Source: Henricia sp. BOLD:AAB3569 (lineage: Eukaryota; Echinodermata; Asteroidea; Spinulosida; Echinasteridae). From it: a stretch of DNA of 64,000 nt. The notes beneath the pieces are model-generated. The model worked only from the letters and a program-made list of their open reading frames with translations. It made no database searches and had not been told where the DNA came from. Position 1 is the stretch's first letter; each line of letters opens with the position of its first letter. Positions 61,278 to 64,000 of this stretch are shown here, in pieces. The stretch is taken from contig JBBELK010000213.1 in the NCBI GenBank assembly GCA_037783545.1, positions 124,001 through 188,000 of the forward strand, read 5' to 3'. Position numbers and translations under genes: made by a program.

Positions 61278-64000
61278 CCGCACTTGTCCTGGAAAATTGA
61301 CAGACTTTCGCCGGGAAATGGCCGAGAAATTTCAGAGTTTAGGGAAAACTGGGCTCGGTCTTCCTGCCTGCTCTGCAGACCGTGGCTGTCCGTGTACTCC
61401 TGATCACTCGTTCTCATGCTCAGTCTTGTTTGGGACGGGAATTTGGTCAAAGTGTGGTCCAAACATCGGCAAATTTGGAAGTCAAGAAATTTTCCGACGA
61501 ACTTCAAATTGTGCATGCTCCAAACAGTGTATATTCCGCACTTGTCCTGAAAAATTGACAGACTTTCGCCGGGAAATGGCCGAGAAATTTCAGAGTTTAG
61601 GGAAAACTGGGCTCGGGCTTCCTGCCTGCTCTGCAGACCGTGGCTGTCCGTGTACTCCTGATCACTCGTGCGCATGCTCAGTCTTGTTTGGGACGGGAAT
61701 TTGGTCAAAGTGTGGTCCAAACGTCGGCAAATTTTGAAGTCAAGAAATTTTCCGACGAACTTCAAATTTTGCATGCTCCAAACAGTATATATTCCGCACT
61801 TGTCCTGAAAATTTGACAGACTTTCGCCGGGAAATGGCCGAGAAATTTCAGAGTTTAGGGAAAACTGAGCTCGGGCTTCCTGCCTGCTCTGCAGACCGTG
61901 GCTGTCCGTGTACTCCGGATCACTCGTTCGCATGCTCAGTCTTGTTTGGGACGGGAATTTGGTCAAAGTGTGGTCCAAACGTCGGCAAATTTGGAAGTCA
62001 AGAAATTTTCCGACGAACTTCAAATTGTGCATGCTCCAAACAGTGTATATTCCGCACTTGTCCTGAAAAATTGACAGACTTTCGCCGGGAAATGGCCGAG
62101 AAATTTCAGAGTTTAGGGAAAACTGGGCTCGGGCTTCCTGCCTGCTCTGCAGACCGTGGCTGTCCGTGTACTCCTGATCACTCGTTCGCATGCTCAGTCT
62201 TGTTTGGGACGGGAATTTGGTCAAAGTGTGGTCCAAACGTCGGCAAATTTGGAAGTCAAGAAATTTTACGACGAACTTCAAATTGTGCATGCTCCAAACA
62301 GTGTATATTCCGCACTTGTCCTGAAAAATTGACAGACTTTCGCCGGGAAATGGCCGAGAAATTTCAGAGTTTAGGGAAAACTGGGCTCGGGCTTCCTGCC
62401 TGCTCTGCAGACCGTGGCTGTCCGTGTACTCCTGATCACTCGTGCGCATGCTCAGTCTTGTTTGGGACGGGAATTTGGTCAAAGTGTGGTCCAAACGTCG
62501 GCAAATTTGGAAGTCAATAAATTTTCCGACGAACTTCAAATTTTGCATGCTCCAAACAGTCTATATTCCGCACTTGTCCTGGAAAATTGACAGACTTTCG
62601 CCGGGAAATGGCCGAGAAATTTCAGAGTTTAGGGAAAACTGGGCTCGGTCTTCCTGCCTGCTCTGCAGACCGTGGCTGTCCGTGTACTCCTGATCACTCG
62701 TTCTCATGCTCAGTCTTGTTTGGGACGGGAATTTGGTCAAAGTGTGGTCCAAACATCGGCAAATTTGGAAGTCAAGAAATTTTCCGACGAACTTCAAATT
62801 GTGCATGCTCCAAACAGTGTATATTCCGCACTTGTCCTGAAAAATTGACAGACTTTCGCCGGGAAATGGCCGAGAAATTTCAGAGTTTAGGGAAAACTGA
62901 GCTCGGGCTTCCTGCCTGCTCTGCAGACCGTGGCTGTCCGTGTACTCCTGATCACTCGTTCGCATGCTCAGTCTTGTTTGGGACGGGAATTTGGACAAAG
63001 TGTGGTCCAAACGTCGGCAAATTTGGAAGTCAAGAAATTTTCCGACGAACTTCAAATTGTGCATGCTCCAAACAGTGTATATTCCGCACTTGTCCTGAAA
63101 AATTGACAGACTTTCGCCGGGAAATGGCCGAGAAATTTCAGAGTTTAGGGAAAACTGGGCTCGGGCTTCCTGCCTGCTCTGCAGACCGTGGCTGTCCGTG
63201 TACTCCTGATCACTCGTGCGCATGCTCAGTCTTGTTTGGGACGGGAATTTTGTCAAAGTGTGGTCCAAACGTCGGCAAATTTTGAAGTCAAGAAATTTTC
63301 CGACGAACTTCAAATTTTGCATGCTCCAAACAGTATATATTCCGCACTTGTCCTGACAATTTGACAGACTTTCGCCGGGAAATGGCCGAGAAATTTCAGA
63401 GTTTAGAGAAAACTGAGCTCGGGCTTCCTGCCTGCTCTGCAGACCGTGGCTGTCCGTGTACTCCTGACTCGTGCGCATGCTCAGTCTTGTTTGGGACGGG
63501 AATTTGGTCAAAGTGTGGTCCAAACGTCGGCAAATTTGGAAGTCAATAAATTTTCCGACGAACTTCAAATTTTGCATGCTCCAAACAGTATATATTCCGC
63601 ACTTGTCCTGACAATTTGACAGACTTTCGCCGGGAAATGGCCGAGAAATTTCAGAGTTTAGGGAAAACTGGGCTCGGGCTTCCTGCCTGCTCTGCAGACC
63701 GTGGCTGTCCGTGTACTCCTGATCACTCGTGCGCATGCTCAGTCTTGTTTGGGACGGGAATTTGGTCAAAGTGTGGTCCAAACGTCGGCAAATTTGGAAG
63801 TCAATAAATTTTCCGACGAACTTCAAATTTTGCATGCTCCAAACAGTCTATATTCCGCACTTGTCCTGGAAAATTGACAGACTTTCGCCGGGAAATGGCC
63901 GAGAAATTTCAGAGTTTAGGGAAAACTGGGCTCGGTCTTCCTGCCTGCTCTGCAGACCGTGGCTGTCCGTGTACTCCTGATCACTCGTTCTCATGCTCAG

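Larger units (their letters stand above)
11877..64000. repeat. Satellite 2 array: about 202 tandem monomers of about 258 bp
   Basis: The landmark CGTGGCTGTCCGTGTACTCC recurs every 255-259 bp from 11,877 to 63,958 and the array continues past the window end. Every monomer shows the same order of blocks: TGATCACTCG, GCATGCTCAG, TTTGG, GTGGTCCAAACG, GTCGGCAAATTT, TTTTCCGACGAACTTC, GCATGCTCCAAACAGT, ATATTCCGCACTTGT, an A-rich variable segment, TTTCGCCGGGAAATGG, AGTTTAGGGAAAACTG and CTGCCTGCTCTGCAGAC. All monomers are head to tail. Most length changes are 1 bp in the A-rich segment, or a 3-bp loss that turns CCTGATCACTCG into CCTGACTCG. Confidence 0.97.
44139..64000. repeat. Satellite 2 domain B: homogeneous GGGACGGGAAT monomers
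   Basis: From the monomer beginning at 44,139 I see only the GGGACGGGAAT type, nearly always followed by a GACAGACTTTCGCCGGG segment. New variants appear that I did not see in domain A, such as ACTCGTTCGCATGC and CAGTGTATATTCC. Domain B therefore looks like a later expansion from one of the monomer classes present in domain A. Confidence 0.8.

Noticed and set aside
11857..64000. Cysteine-rich repeat protein (86-residue repeats with CPC and CAC motifs) on the plus strand
   Set aside because: The frame exists because the satellite period is a multiple of three. The opposite strand is equally open, stops and 1-bp indels interrupt it at many monomers, and there is no start context, intron structure or domain that I recognise.
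11877..64000. 258-bp monomer as an old dimer of about 129 bp (GCATGCTC occurs twice per monomer)
   Set aside because: The two GCATGCTC sites are about 100 bp apart rather than 129, and the sequences after them do not align.
4069..64000. CRISPR array
   Set aside because: The whole period is repeated; there are no short repeats separated by unique spacers, and the context is eukaryotic satellite DNA.

Overview
The window holds no gene that I can support. It is eukaryotic repetitive DNA, most likely from an animal and perhaps a marine invertebrate (low confidence). That guess rests on three things: no prokaryotic-style coding, hairpin elements bounded by TTAA with AGGCA termini, and large satellite arrays whose CpG content is close to expectation, unlike heavily methylated vertebrate satellites.

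Layout. (1) 1-4,068 is low-copy, decayed sequence. It has a foldback element with long diverged arms (574-908), two adjacent TTAA-bounded hairpin elements of one family (1,757-1,879 and 1,888-2,025), and a 2.1-4.0 kb stretch that looks like worn-down copies of older repeats, plus short minisatellites. (2) 4,069 to about 11,700 is satellite 1: eight consecutive units of 861-870 bp and a decayed ninth. Each unit consists of six diverged subunits of about 145 bp, so it is a hexameric higher-order repeat. Central units are almost identical and edge units are diverged. (3) About 11,700-11,876 is a short junction. (4) 11,877-64,000 is satellite 2, an unrelated array of about 202 monomers of 255-259 bp (mode 258) that runs off the right end. 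It has an older mosaic domain A (11,877-44,138) and a more homogeneous domain B (44,139-64,000). Nested block duplications of 3 to 23 monomers are visible through shared rare variants, including a tandem duplication of 5,932 bp that looks identical.

The long open frames in satellite 2 (up to 596 codons on the minus strand and 407 on the plus strand) arise because 258 is 86 x 3, so any frame open in one monomer stays open across neighbours. They overlap on both strands and are broken elsewhere by stops and 1-base indels, so I do not call them genes.

Together the layout (unique flank, old repeats, hexameric satellite, second satellite with nested higher-order repeats) resembles the edge of a centromeric or pericentromeric or other heterochromatic block. 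That is inference; nothing in the sequence alone proves centromere function. The most notable signals are the 6 x 145 bp organisation, conserved dyads in both satellites (including two mutually exclusive hairpins in satellite 2), and the record of block duplication.
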